From NCBI GenBank assembly GCA_035079385.1, contig JAVHKY010000054.1:18084001-18148000 (forward strand): DNA of 64,000 bases, written 5' to 3'. The notes below the pieces were generated by a model. It was not told where the DNA came from and ran no database searches. It worked only from the letters and a program-made list of their open reading frames with translations. How positions within the stretch are numbered: position 1 is the first letter of the stretch; every line of letters starts with the position of its first letter. Positions 11,696 to 23,976 of the stretch are shown here, piece by piece. The translations under genes and the position numbers were made by a program. Source of the DNA: Aspidiotus rigidus (lineage: Eukaryota > Arthropoda > Insecta > Hemiptera > Diaspididae).

Positions 11696-11744
11696 GAGAA
11701 ATCAGGGAGCGCTGCAACTAGATCTGATCTCAGTTCCGCCTTTA
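11696..11744 (+). CDS. Candidate 49-bp internal exon (uncertain)
   Basis: A strong acceptor (long T-rich tract ending TTTTTATTTTTCAG at 11695) is followed 49 bp later by a good donor, GTGAGT, at 11745. All that is seen is the splice context. The segment is open in two frames (EKSGSAATRSDLSSAF in frame 0, or one starting RNQGALQL). No family can be named. It could equally be a chance pair of sites in AT-rich DNA. If real, it belongs to a plus-strand gene whose other exons are not recognised nearby. Confidence 0.25.
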
Positions 11745-11891
11745 GTGAGTAAATTCATGCTTTTTAAAACTAATTTGTAAGTCGTGTAGTTTGTGCGAAA
11801 AATTGGAAGAGATGAGCGAAGAATAATCAGACGAGAATCCTAGTGGAGAAGATTGCGCACCATCGAATTATTATCACAAGTTTTGAAGCAA

Positions 11892-12250
11892 AGTATTGCA
11901 GCCGAAAATTTCAGCTTCGGTACAAACTTACGAAATTGAAAAATTTGGATTTCGACTTTTGGCTTTTGGGAGAATTTAGCTAGCTTTCGGCTTAATTTAG
12001 CTGATTATCAGCGAATCAATGTAATCTCAGATGAAACGATCGGGAGAATTGGGGCTTTGTTTTCATTATGGAAGATACCTAGTCTTAAGTGTGTGTTCAT
12101 TCTTATCGCTGGTATGCTGAACGACTGAACTGAACCGGAACCAATCTTTCTTTGTTATTTGTTCGAGTTTCAACGTGGGTTTGAAAGCTAAAAAAAAATT
12201 ACAAAAATTTGGCTCGTTATAGTTATTTCGGCTAAGGAGCAAGGAAGGTT
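11892..12250. mobile_element. TIR element beginning AGTATTGCAGCC, copy 1 (right end lost or degraded)
   Basis: It starts with AGTATTGCAGCCGAAAATTTCA, shared with the copy at 36742. The two then run parallel through AAACTTAC, AAAAATTTGG, a CTTTTGGCTT block, AGCTGATT, a CAGATGAAACG block, AATTGGGGC, TGAACTGAACCGGAACCAAT and AAAATTTGGCT. The terminal inverted copy seen at 37163-37174 is not found here, so the right end is truncated or too diverged. No coding capacity is visible. Confidence 0.6.
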
Positions 12251-14105
12251 CAAATGAAGATGAACGACGATGAGAAAGGGAAACTTAGTAAGCCAAAAAT
12301 CAATTTTCTTATTTATGACTCTTCATTTCGCAATTTTTCACACTTTTTCACGTGATGCAGTTAGGAAAAATCGATGTCTTTGCCTACTCAAGTCCCTTTT
12401 CTCATCCTCAGTCACTTGCTGGCCTTCAGCGTGGCTCTCAGTAGTAGAAATTCAGCTGTCGGCCTTCGAGTTCTGATCGGTTGACCTATCCAACATCGTT
12501 CTCTCAATTCACTGGTATTTTATCTGTAGTCATGTAGAGTAAGATGATGATGTCATATCGAAATAGAACTTTAGTAGTCGGATTTATGCCCAGAAGTTAG
12601 ATGACTGAATTGAAACAGGTTTTATGTCGCGCCAAACTTGCGAGAGTTTCATTTCACTATCTCTCTGCTTACTCTTGAGCCAATCGGGAAAGTAATTCGC
12701 TAAGAATGTTTATTTTCTTCTCTTTTTTTTTCGCTTATTTACGCACATCGTATTTCTTATCTACAAAGTTTGTATAGTGGGAAAACGATGATTGTGTAGA
12801 ACGAAAATTTATAACATGTTTCTCTTTCCTCTATATGAAAGGTAATTGTACGTATCAAAATATTTACATAGCCAAATTTTCAATATTTTTCAATGCATCG
12901 GGTGATTTCCTTATCAGTCGCTCTATTGTAATTTTTTAATGACTTTTTTATTTCAGTTTAACCGTCCCGATATTCTTATCGTTAATAGTCCATTCTTCTG
13001 GAGCAATACTTCCTACGTAAAATTGTCGATTTGGGATTTACTGACTTCGATGTTTGGAGGCATCAATCAGTTAGACGAAGCGATTTCTCATTAGCGAGAT
13101 CTGGTGAGACTTGGCTTGACCCTTTCCCCTCCTAAACTCACGGAAGAATTCTAAGTAGGGTAATCTGTACTTAATGGTGCCGATCTACCGAGGCAATTTC
13201 AGTTTTATTATGTGATCTACCTTAGTACAAAGAAATCCACTTCATTTAGAGTTACCCAGGATGCTTTATAAGGCAGCGAAGAAGTTTTGTTGCTCAAAAA
13301 CAGGAGTCGTCATAATTTGAAGAGCAGTAATACATCATACTTGTTCATAGGTACTTCTCCCTTCTAGAGGAGCAAGAAAAATATCTTTTCTCTGATGCCA
13401 AACTTTCCAACAGAATGCGTTAAGATGCGATTGCGAGGGATGCCTGTCATTAATTTTGGTACTCAGCCACGATCTCTCTATCCCTCGAGTATGGGCACCA
13501 GTGAAAACACTTGATATAATTTTTCTAGTGCTTGACTGTCATGTTTGTAGCCTTCGTTCCTCAAGCATCTATATAGGCAGACCATTTATCGATGTGAATG
13601 TGTGAACTGGTCTTATAATGCACTTTGGTAATTAGTTTGAGCATACTTCTGTCCTGAAGAGCAACGGCAATCCATGTTGTAGGTAATTCCGACCAACGGT
13701 ATCAAGATCGAACCATGATTAAAATTGTGAGTTTAAAGGTTTAGGAAGAACTTGAAGAAGATACACCGGTGGATTCACAGTAGCTAGAGCCTGAGAAATA
13801 ATCCAACTTCTGGGTTCATTGGTGATCCTTCTAGTATGAAGTGGCTAATTATATCTGAAAAGCTGAGGCAAGGGACGAGAGATGTACATATCAGTCGATG
13901 AACGTTTCGAGCGAAAGGCTGCGTGCTTGTGGGAGAAATAAAGAATCATCTATTAATGAATCGGTGTTGATTGGTTTTTTTGAAGATACCGAGCAAATGT
14001 TGGCCATTTTGAAGGGAGGGTCATGTAAATTTATATTGCTTTCGCATATTTAAGCGATTAGAACTCTCTAGAGTTCCAACCCAAGCACATATCATTAGAA
14101 TAGAA
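12251..14105. other. No gene seen apart from one exon-like segment
   Basis: Mostly unique DNA. The exon-like segment at 12957-13016 is listed separately. Nothing else is supported. Confidence 0.35.
12957..13016 (+). CDS. Candidate 60-bp exon (uncertain)
   Basis: The acceptor ACTTTTTTATTTCAG ends at 12956. The following 20 codons are open and read FNRPDILIVNSPFFWSNTSY, then a possible weak donor GTAAAA at 13017. The frame stays open for 25 more codons if the donor is not used. The residue mix is plausible for protein but there is no recognisable motif. Confidence 0.18.
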
Positions 14106-14110
14106 GGTAT

Positions 14111-14200
14111 CCTCGGGAGGGGGTTCGGATCCCGACGAGGTGACCAAATTTTTCGCTTGTATTCTCATCTACTAACTACCCCCTCCTGAATATTATCCCG
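14111..14200 (+). mobile_element. tRNA-derived SINE fragment (B box and downstream body)
   Basis: GGTTCGGATCC at 14122-14132 matches the RNA polymerase III B box GGTTCGANTCC at 10 of 11 positions. The downstream body (CCCGACGAGGTGACCAAATTTTTCGCT, then a CATCTACTAAC block, CCCCCTCCT and AATATTA) is shared with the SINE insertion at 23794-23976. No convincing A box is seen upstream, so this copy lacks its 5' part or it has diverged. Family name unknown. Confidence 0.55.
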
Positions 14201-14960
14201 AACTCTTCAAGGAGATTCTAAGGATGAGTGAAGCTAACAAGTTGTCAGAAGAGAGCCATAAAACAGACCCTAGTATCGTGTAAGAAGATGTTCTACTGGT
14301 AAACATTGATCCAATTACATCTAATCGAAGAGGTGTCTTCATTTGAGTCGTACCGCTAGGTCTTTTTCCTCAGTTTGGCTTGCATATAAACTTTGATTTC
14401 ACGTACGGTTTCAAAATGGTTCTAGCCCTGGCACAAATGTACTGTATGTACCAGACGCCATTACAATGCCATGGAAGATTTTCTTTCCCAGTATTCGTGG
14501 AGATTCCAAGGATGAGTTAGAAAGGAACCATAATAACGACCCTATAGTACCATGTAAGGAGGTGTCCTACAGCTGAACATTGATCCATTTACATATAATC
14601 GAAGAGGTGTCTTAATTTGAGCCGTACCGCTGGACGTTTTTCCTCAGTTTGCCTTAAATATAAACTTTGATTTCATGTACGATTGCTAGATGTTCCTAGC
14701 TCTGGCACATATTTACTCTATGTACCAGACGCCATTAGAATGGAAGATTTCTTTTTCAGTATTCGTGGAGATTCCAAAGATGAGTTAGAAAGGAGCCCTA
14801 AAACAGATCCTAGTACCATGTGAGACGGTGTCCAACAGCTAAACATTGATCCAATTATACATGTAGTCGCAAAGGTCTCTTCCCACTAATCTAAGTCGGG
14901 TACCGCTGGGGTCTCATTCTTCGATCTGATACCATATTAACATTGATTTCGTGCACAATA
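14200..14960. repeat. Three-unit tandem repeat, period about 270 bp
   Basis: ACATTGATCCAATTACAT-type landmarks lie near 14303, 14577 and 14843, spaced 274 and 266 bp. Each unit also carries GGAGATTCYAARGATGAGT, a CCTAGTAYCRTGTAAG-type block, a GTACCGCTGG block, CCTCAGTTTG, ATAAACTTTGATTTC and a GTACCAGACGCCATTA block. The units are clearly related but carry many substitutions and small indels. No frame is preserved. Confidence 0.7.
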
Positions 14961-16650
14961 TCTTGATATCGAAATTCCATTCTCGCGTGCAACAAAATAA
15001 ATAAATGAAGAAAACACGATCGGTTTATTTTAATTCTTCCGCAAACACACCAAATGTATTATGAGGAATGATAACCACGAAGAAGACGAACAGGAAATAG
15101 GCGTTATTCTAGTAATTGCCCCCAACTGACGCGGTCGCTTTTCTACACTTACACCATGTCGCCGTTTCAACGACAATGACGACGTAATTTTACCGTACTA
15201 ACGCCGTAATTAAAGAGCGTTCTTAACTATCAATTAGAACACTCCGCCAGAAATTAATATTATACAAATAACGCCGGCTCGACTTCACAAAACGTGTATG
15301 TGTGTGCGTGTATTTGTATCACAGACAGCGCTGCATGCGTAATAACGCGCCTATAAATAAATATATACATAATAATATTTTTCTCTTTTTATCTCACTCC
15401 GATGCACACCCTCTCTTTCGTCTGTATTTATTCATTTTTTTTGTCCAACTTCATCTTCAAACAATTACTAGTATTTTTTCGAACGCTCCATCGTATATAT
15501 CGCGACTACCGCGATCTCGGCGGGCGATTATCGGACCGTATAATTTCCGTATCGTTACTGACCACCGATCACTCTGGACGGCGCGTGGACGTGCACTATT
15601 TCAAATCACGATGGCTATACAGGAATTTAAGCAATGAAAAGGATGATAGGATTTTTGTACCTCTCGTTGCGGAGAACCTTAATTTCGTATTCGTTCGCAC
15701 GCGTTTCCGCCCAAAAATAATGAACTCGCATCTATAACCGAGTTTCGAACTTGGGTTTATACGTGCCAAAAATGCGCGTCAGAAAACGAAGTCATTACGA
15801 ATGTAATCGGCGGTAAGTCTGAAGAGCGTATATACCAGCTGACAAATTCGCCGAGCGAAGATAAAACATTTGACAAATTATTGAAACAAATTCTTGAGAC
15901 AACCACGCATCGTACAATAGCTTTATCAATTTTTCAACATTAGCATTCGAGAACGAGCGTGATAAATTTTTGGCAATTTAGTACAATGTTCGAGAGACGA
16001 GTATTCTTCTTCATTCATGTATAACATTTTTGCCTTTCTCTCTGCTACGTTGCCTCAAATTTTTGAATGGAGACCGCATTGCATTGAATTTGTTCTGTGT
16101 ATAAGTGAGCAAGGAGGTGTTAACGCACCGAATTTTTCTTCCCACTGATGGACGAATGGAGGTAGTAAAAATATGATACGTGTAACTGGTGCAAAATTTA
16201 GTGAACAATGTGACCCGGTGCGGAATTCTGGTAGAGAAAGGTGCCGATGAGCCCAAGAACAAGTACTTTTCAGCGAACCAGCTGCAAAAATTGGTGATCT
16301 ACTGAGGAAACCGTTTATTTTGATGCGGATATTTTGAGTTGATGATTGAGTTGGGATGTTTGCAAGTCCTCTTTCTCTAAATAATTAATAACTTGAAATT
16401 CTTCCTAGTCCTTCTTTCACAATCCGAGCTCTTAATTTTTCTAGTTTCTCCCCAGTTGGGGTTTAGGTAAAAGTCTGTCATCAATTTGATTAACCAGGGA
16501 GGGTAGATGCGATCTTGATAGAGGTGGTTATTGTAAAACCGATTAGCGTAGGTCTTCTGGTTTGAATTTTTTTTTTACTCGCTTAGCGAAAATGGGAAGT
16601 AAATTTTTGACGCTTCATCAATCAGCAAAGAGGAAGGGTTCAGGAACTCG
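14961..16650. other. No gene seen; unique DNA, CpG-rich between about 15100 and 15800
   Basis: No known repeat of this window occurs here. The CpG-rich part keeps two overlapping 111-codon frames open (15302-15637 and 15402-15737), which is better explained by composition than by coding. It could be conserved non-coding DNA. Confidence 0.35.
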
Positions 16651-16699
16651 AATGACCTCTGAGGGCTGGGACAGTACAAAATGGAATGATTTTACCACA

Positions 16700-17080
16700 T
16701 AGTGAAAAAATATAGGACCGTCCTTGTGTCTTTGAGCGTTTCCGGGACTGTACCCGGACTGGCCTACGATCGAGCTGTAGAATATGTTCACTCCAAGACG
16801 TCACCGGGCAGACCATGTCCGTTAGTCTACTTTCTAGTATAATTACTACGTAGTTTAGGAATTCTAACGACCCTCACGTTGTATCTCCGAAGGTAGGGGC
16901 AAAACGAAAAGATGATTTCTGCGTTTCATGGAAAAACATTGGATCAACTCTGTCTTGTACCTTTCGGCGTTACCGGAGCTGTGCCTACCTCGCCATAGGC
17001 TCGAGGGCCCGAAGATGCCTATTTTATGACTTCATTGGACGGACCCCCTCCACTGATGTTTCAAACTTGGTATAAACATT
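16700..17080. repeat. Two diverged copies of a unit of about 240 bp
   Basis: The segments near 16725-16830 and 16965-17060 share CTTGTGTCTTT/CTTGTACCTTT, GCGTTWCCGG, a CTGTRCC block, a CTACGATCGAG/CATAGGCTCGAG block and a GGACGGACC/GGGCAGACC block. Identity is low and the boundaries are approximate. Confidence 0.35.
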
Positions 17081-17433
17081 GAATTTAAACCTGAGTTAGC
17101 TTAGTAGCTCTCCCGAAAATAGGTCAAGGTCACAAATGTTCAATTTTTAAATTAGGTCAAGGTGATTGATGACATCATTGGTGAAGTGAAGCGTTTCGCA
17201 AATTTTCGACTGACCGCCAGCCTAAAGATATCTGTCAAAATTTTCTAAATCAAGTTTTTCAAGCCCCTAGTAACGTCATAGAATGGGCGTGGCCTTGAGA
17301 CCAGGATTATATTTCAAAACTTCATGGTCTAGTAAACTGAGCATATGGATTTATGTTGAGCGGAAAGAGTTAGCATAAGTCCTACCCCTCCTAAGTTGGC
17401 ACAGTTCCAGTCCTGTGTCGTAGAGAGTACTGT

Positions 17434-17684
17434 CAGGGTGTCCACTTGTCTGGAAAATCTAGAAGTCAGGGAATTTTGTGAGACCTGGAAAAGTCAGGGA
17501 AAAGTCTGGGAATTTTGGAAATTTTACCCAAAGTCAGGGAATTTCTTGAGATTCGTCAAAAAAAGTTCAAGCTAGGAAGTTTTTCCTCTTCTTTTTTTTT
17601 TTCTTGCTTTTCAGTGGAGATTATGGTCTGTAAAAACTTGTAAAAGTCAGGGAATTTCATTTCAGAGAAAAAGTGGACACCCTG
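17434..17684. mobile_element. Short TIR element with internal GTCAGGGAATTT repeats (251 bp)
   Basis: It begins CAGGGTGTCCACTT and ends with the complement AGTGGACACCCTG. Both sides carry the direct repeat TACTGT (17428-17433 and 17685-17690). The interior contains repeated AAGTCAGGGAATTT words. Elements with this word and this terminus are widespread in invertebrate genomes. The CAGGG terminus would suit hAT, but the duplication seen is 6 bp rather than 8, so the superfamily is left open. It is non-autonomous. Confidence 0.7.
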
Positions 17685-17814
17685 TACTGTTTTTTTCTCA
17701 ATAGCAACCAGCTCGTGAATTAGAAAAGCTCCGTCGCTATCATTTCTTTCTGAGAGGCCAATACTTATATCAAATTTTTTTTATTCTGATACAGTAATTG
17801 TTAGTTTAATACTG

Positions 17815-18130
17815 GTATACACTACTGGTATACATTAGGCTAAGGATCCTAGTCCGTCTGGTGACGACATAGAGTAAGCATGTTCTTGGAAATTCGATCA
17901 TTCAGAGCGTTCTGGTCCAGTAGACGATATTAGTATTCCCTAGATTGAGGGATCAGTTAGCCTGGTGGATTGACTGCTTGCCTGGTATTGGTATATTTTA
18001 GTCTAAGGGAGTGGACTCAGCCCGTTTAGAGATGTCATTCTTTGGACTTGATTAGAGCTTTACAAGAATCAGTTTTCAACTTCCGAGCTATTTATTATGT
18101 ATGAGGAGGGGGGGGGGGGGATTGGGAAAG
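17815..18130. repeat. Degenerate repeat related to the dispersed CGAGCTAT/poly-G family
   Basis: ACTTCCGAGCTATTTATTATG followed by AGGAGGG and a 13-G run (18108-18120) matches the same order at 46850-46892 (TTTCGAGCTATATATGAT, GGAGTGGG, 14 Gs). The preceding 250 bp contains repeated TAGTCTAAGG/TAGGCTAAGG words spaced about 180 bp, suggesting an old tandem structure. Confidence 0.4.
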
Positions 18131-18639
18131 AATTTCGATATATGAGACGTGGGCAGTCGTCGTCGAGGAGCCTCGGACATTTTCATGATCTTAGATTTAA
18201 GGCTAGAGCTCCTGAAACTTTTTTTTTCTATTCCTCTTTCGTGAACCGGAATTATTCAATTTCCACTCATGTCCAAATTAATAGCGTCAAAATGTTTGCT
18301 CCAAAATGATAGATATTTACTGGATTACAGATTTTTTCATTTACAGTATCAGGAAGATCCAAGGTTGATCTTATGTGTACAAAATCTATGGAAGACGCAG
18401 TTAACTTTAAGGTAACTGCCGGTATTTGATTGAAATAACGAAATGAGCTCATGTAGTATTTTCTTCAAGGGGGAAAAAATCAAAATTAGGAAATGAAAAC
18501 TTTTGTCACCTTATCCTCTCCTTAAAAAGAATCACATCTTTTTTTTTTTTTTTTTTTTCCCGAGCCGAGTTTTTTTTTATTATATCGAAGTACAGTATTT
18601 ATTACATCGAAAAGTATTGGTGCTTCCTTATTTTCTATT

Positions 18640-18735
18640 CAATTCGAGGTGGTCCGTTCGGGGAAACCAAGGAAAAGTCAGGGAATTTGGTCTGACAGGG
18701 AAAATACAGGGGATTTCAGGAATTTCGGGATAGAA
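18640..18735. repeat. Fragment of the GTCAGGGAATTT repeat
   Basis: AAGTCAGGGAATTTGGTCTG and further CAGGG/GGGATTTCAGG words match the interior of the element at 17434-17684. No terminal repeat remains. Confidence 0.5.
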
Positions 18736-21700
18736 CAGAATTCGTTGGTAAATGAAGATTTTATCTCAGGCTTTTTAGAAAATTGAAATATATATGAAAA
18801 AATGTGGTCGTCTGGAAAAGTCGAAGAGATTTATCATGTGAAAAAAGTGGCAAATCATTGGTGATTGTTACATTTGATTGTGTATTTGAAGAAAGAAGAA
18901 GTATTGCTCCTGATAGCATTGTAGAAGATGGTATCGAAAGTGAATTTTTCTGACTTTTGATATCAGAACTAAAAAATTATAATTTCAGCTAACTTTGTAG
19001 CCGTGGAGTCAGAGGTGGGCAGCATTTCTGTTGCGTTAGAGCTGTAGCGCAGTTCTCTTGATTAGTTCTACTTGTGCAAAGACGTAAAACTATCTTACTG
19101 ATGGCATTTTGGCGCCAAAGACTCTTTCTTCGTGAGAAGCCACATTCCCGTTTAGTCCAATCAGTTTTACTCGCAAAAAATGGCAAGTTATTAATTAAAA
19201 TGAATCGTTCCTTGGAAGTCGATACGTATTTCTGCCCTCGATCGGCAACAGCATCTTCCATCTAGTTTCGCGAGGTGCGTCGGACATTAGCTACGAGCCT
19301 CAGTCATTCACTCGTAATTAAGAATTCATAAATTATCTAGAAGCACACTTTTTCGGCCGTTCGAATTTCCCCGTATCAATTTACGCAGTGTCTTCTCAAA
19401 TGAATCGGGTATTTTAAAACTAGGAGGTCTAGAAGTCTCGTAAACTATTAAATAAATTCGTGTAGTAATCTGTTTTTTATTGTACCTTTTCACGTTTTCA
19501 AGAAAAAGAAAAAAAAGCGGAGAATTCGATTTTTGGGACATTCACCCTTATATAAACAAGGGTGATACACGAGGAAAGAGTGATCCATCTCGGTAGGCGA
19601 TCGAGATTCAGGTGATTTTGGATGAGGGGAGGTTTTTCTTCCTCTTTCGAATTATAATTTTAATAGGATGCGTTTCAGATGACAAGAAAACAAGAGGACG
19701 TCGTTTCGTTGGCTTCTCCCTTGTGGTCCACGTTGCCTTTAGAGCTTAATGTTTGATTTTTATTTTAGAAACAGGTTCAGCGCACCTGTCTGTAACAATA
19801 ATTATCTAGATGATTTGTACTTCTGTGTGCGCGTTAGTCTATTCTATCTTGGCCGTGTACATGCGCCCCTCCTTTTACCCTTCGTGTATATGGGCTAGCG
19901 TATATTTTCTCTCTTTCTTTTTTGCTCATTCATCGTCGAGCGCTCATTTTTTCTTTGTCTTTCTTCGTGATGCACTTGAAAACCTGTTATTATTGTTGGT
20001 ATCGACTCGGGCTTGTATATTTTACCCACGTACACACGAATTCATTCCAAAATATGCGCGCTGTGTGTATATGGTTAGGAAGAAGGGTGAGCAAGTGTGT
20101 ACCGCGCTCGGTGATTATGTTGCCTTGTTTGCAGACCCTTGTCTCATACAGACTGCCACACTTCGCCTCGTCCTCCGTTTGGCACTTTATATAAGGATGT
20201 CTTTCGTGCCCGAAAGTATGTAGTGGTTCAAAAATACAGATTTTTCGCGCTCTCACATTTCGGGACCAGTCGTCGTAGGGAATGTAAAAAGATGTCTTAA
20301 AATTGCTGATGGTCGCGGTACGCTTGTTCGTGTATCGAAATTTTAGAATGCGCTGATGGAAGAGATTTAAATTGTTTCAAATTTTTCCAATCGCACTCGT
20401 TTCGACACCTTATCAGGCCAACTATTCGTCATCATATGATAAGAAATATGGATGTATGCAATTGTTGCGGTTTCTTTTGTTTCGCACGGTCATAAGGTTG
20501 TCATAGTCAACGTGCTGTGTATTTATTATCGTTTTTCATTAATCGATGTACTGCATGGGTTATGGGGAATGCTAATGTCGCGTATTAATGCTCGTGGACT
20601 TACGAACGAAGAGAAGTATATAAAAATAAACACGCAGTAAACCAGACGAGTAGTAATCGCGCGTTTTTTCTTCATTGTAATTTCGCAGCCTGACTAACTG
20701 TCGGCGTATTTTTTAATAAATATTGTAAAGGGCCAATAAAATTTAATTAACGTTCTCATATGGAGCCAGTTTTTTTTTTCAGCTCGATTGCGCGTCAAGT
20801 TCGATTTCGTTCTCGGCTTGCAGTCGTTATCTAGAGCGGCCGCGGGAGCCAAGAGCGCAGTATCCGAGCAAAGATAAAGAGGAAGCGAGGCGATAAAAGA
20901 AAAAAATTGCGAAGGAAATAATACGATAAACAAGTGCCAGCTAACGCCGGTACGGAATGCGTTCTCAGGTGTACTTACCTGTTGGGTTATTGTGTACGAG
21001 GCTGTCCGGTATTAGGAATCACTGTTCGCATGAATGGAATGATCTTTGTAATGGTGTGTTCTTACGGCGGGAGTGAAACGATTTCAATGCTTGTTAGTAG
21101 TTTTGAGTGAATAATAGTTTGACTATATATGCTGGGGGTGGACGGTGAAGGGTGGATTTATCGTTTCTGAGGTTAGCCCCTCGCAGCGTTTCGAACTGGT
21201 TTCGAGTCTGGAGTCGTCGTGTTGTTCGTTCTCTCTCTGTTTCTCTTATTATTTTTTTTTTATTGCTTTCATCTTGTCTTAAATACTTTTGATACTGTTA
21301 GAATTTTTAACATCGGAGTCCGTCGTATTCGATCAGTTGATATACTTCGTGTTGAACCGAAGTTGAAATGACGGTATCCGAAGATGTGTAGAACACATTG
21401 TTGGATGGGTTTTCTTCTTTCTCTATCTAACCGGAAGCACAATATGAGATCGTGGCAAGGAGGTGTGGTTTATGTGTTCGTAGCCGACTTGATTAGATCG
21501 AGTTAGGTGAGAAAGAGTGTAATAATTGTTCATGGTGTTTTTTTTTTCTATCTCTCTTTTTGGCGGGATAGGTGTCGACGGTGTTGATCTTCTAGCCGAT
21601 AGAATGGGAGAAGTATTATAGTGGTATAAAATATTACTATCGAGGGAGATAATTTTGTCGGAGAATCTTTCTCATTCTAATCATGTATGTTAACACTTTT

Positions 21701-22860
21701 TACTGTATATGTGTCTTGATAGAGAATTTTAGGTTCGAAGGGAGGCGCACAATTTTCCCTTGTTTTCCTGGTCACGTATACAACCTTGAATACTCTCGTG
21801 AGTGTTTAATGCATGGTTTCGAAGAAGAAGGAAAGTCCAAAGTGACGTATTTTAAAATGTATGTGTTTTTCTATCGTCGATCTGATATTAAATCCGCGTA
21901 AGTCTCGCCTCTTCTTTATTCATCCATCCTCTCTCGTGGTTGGTATAATTAACCTTTCGCACAGGAATTACTCCTCGTCCTGGCGTTCGTACCTATTTAT
22001 ACGGGCACCATTGTAATGGTTGGTGTAGAAGTTCGTGTGTTCGTTATCCACCTTTTTATCCTATCGTTGAAAACATCATTCATCGAACGGACTACCCCAC
22101 ATTATCTTTGACCTGTAATTTTTATACACGACTTCGGCAGGTATTGTAATGTGCGCAGTTGTGAGGGAATAATATCGGTGGTGGTTAGTCGCTATATATA
22201 CAGTTGGAGACGAAAATATTTCCTTTAGTGCGTATGGTCCGTCCGCTCTTCCGAGAATTATATTTCGTTTCGAACAAGATTAATCATATAGATGATTTGG
22301 TCGAAAGGCATTCTCGATATGTGATGAAGTAGTAAAGGAGGACCAGGAAATGAGACGGAGGGAGGATAGCAGAGCTGAGTCGGATCTTTCTCGTTGTATG
22401 GAACGGACGGTATGGATTTTGTTGGCCTAATAGAAGGGAGGACCGAGAGTAGTTCTTTCCAAATGTTTTGAGTGGTAAGAATTTGAAAAAGATCTATTGT
22501 GAGATTTTGAGAAATTTTGTATTCTCATTTTCTGTGGTTTGATTCTTGTGAACTAAATGGCGCGCAATTGTGGTCTTTTCCGAATGAGAAACTATCGTGT
22601 GAAGAGTGATCTCTTTCGGAGAATTTCTTCCGCACTCGTGATGGGAATACGTGATGTTGACGGATGAAAAATGAGGTTTTTGGGACCGCAGAAGCACATT
22701 GAGCGCAATATCATTCGAAGTTTTAAAATAATATGCTGTGTGCATGTTATTAAATCAGGCAAATTGGTATTCTTCGTGTCTTTACTAAATCCTACCCCTG
22801 ATTATTGAACTTGCAACCGCATGAGCGTAAACCTTTCTACGAAAGTCTAGCTTCATTAGC
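18736..22860. other. No gene seen; unique DNA, CpG-rich in places
   Basis: No repeat from the rest of the window is seen. Between about 19800 and 20900 CpG is frequent and frames of up to 137 codons are open on both strands, overlapping one another, without recognisable motifs. Conserved non-coding sequence is possible but not testable here. Confidence 0.35.
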
Positions 22861-23793
22861 CCAACTCGCTCGTGAGCAGTAAGAGTTTTAAGGTAGTGTA
22901 TCAGGGAGGAAAGGCGTAAGCTCTTCTGACGTGACTCCCGCAAATATGCTTGACTTCGTTGTACATGAGGACTACTCTGGTGACGTCATATGCTGTGCAC
23001 TACCATCGGAGAACACTAACATTTCCTCTTCTGGGCTAGTTTGTCATTTACAAAAATGGTATGCCTAGCCCTAGACTAGTGCGGAAGGAGGGAAGAAGCG
23101 TACGTCATAGGCTGGTAAATACTAGTATATGCTGCTGTAGGAGATCTACAATGGGCCTTAGCTTTTCTTTTCCCAGGCTAGTTTGTTAATATAGAAGAAT
23201 AAGGTGCTCAGCCTTAGGCTAGCGCGCCAGGAGGGCAAAGACTCCAACTCTTCGGACGTTTCGCCTTTGAAAAACTACTCTGATCATGTCATGGGCTGGG
23301 CGCTTTCAGTACATGCTATGTTAAACGATTTGCTGTGAGCATCTGCTTTTCCTCTCCCAGGTTAGTTTGTCAATGTACAAGAGTGGTAGGTTAGTGTGGA
23401 AGGAGAGAAAAGGCCTCTTAGCTCACCCCCTAACTATGTTTGACTTTATCTTACGTGGGAATCACTTTAATGACGTCATAGGCTGAGCAATGCTAGTATA
23501 TGCTGCCCTAAGAGATCTAAAATGGGCATTAGCTTTCCTCTCCCAAGCTAGTTTGTAAATACAGCACCTCTGATGACGTCGTAGGCTGGGATATACTAGT
23601 ATATGCTACCGTAGGAGATCTACAACGCCCAGGCTAATTTGTCATATACAAGAATGGTATGCCTAACCCTAGGCTAGTGTGGAAGGAGGGAAGAGTCGTA
23701 ACTCGCACTCTTAACCATGATTGACTTTGTCTTACGTGGGAACTACATTAATGACGTCATAGGCTGAGCAATACTAAGATATGCTATTCTAAG

Positions 23794-23976
23794 AAAAGGA
23801 GGGGGGTTGTTGGTAAATGAAAAACTCGAGCGAAAAATTTGATCACCTCGTCGGGATCCGAACCTCGGTTCGGGTCCCGACGAGGTGATCAAATTTTTCG
23901 CTCGAGTTTTTCATTTACCAACAACCCCCCCCCCCCTCCTTCAATATTACCCCCGCACGTATGTATTGTGTCTTTC
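23794..23976. mobile_element. Palindromic SINE insertion with 11-bp target duplication
   Basis: The exact duplication GCTATTCTAAG flanks the insert (23783-23793 and 23977-23987). The right part (from 23867) is a SINE copy: B box-like GGTTCGGGTCC, CCGACGAGGTGATCAAATTTTTCGCTCGAG, a CATTTACCAACAA block, poly-C, CCTTCAATATTACCCC. The left part is an inverted copy of the same first 62 or so bases. The arms differ by one base plus the length of the G/C run and meet at a 2-bp centre near 23865. Such a head-to-head product fits 5' inversion or template switching during target-primed reverse transcription. A related direct copy lies at 14111-14200. Confidence 0.8.

Noticed and set aside
19810..20256. 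Frames of 88-137 codons on both strands
   Set aside because: They overlap in three frames within CpG-rich DNA and show no recognisable protein motif.
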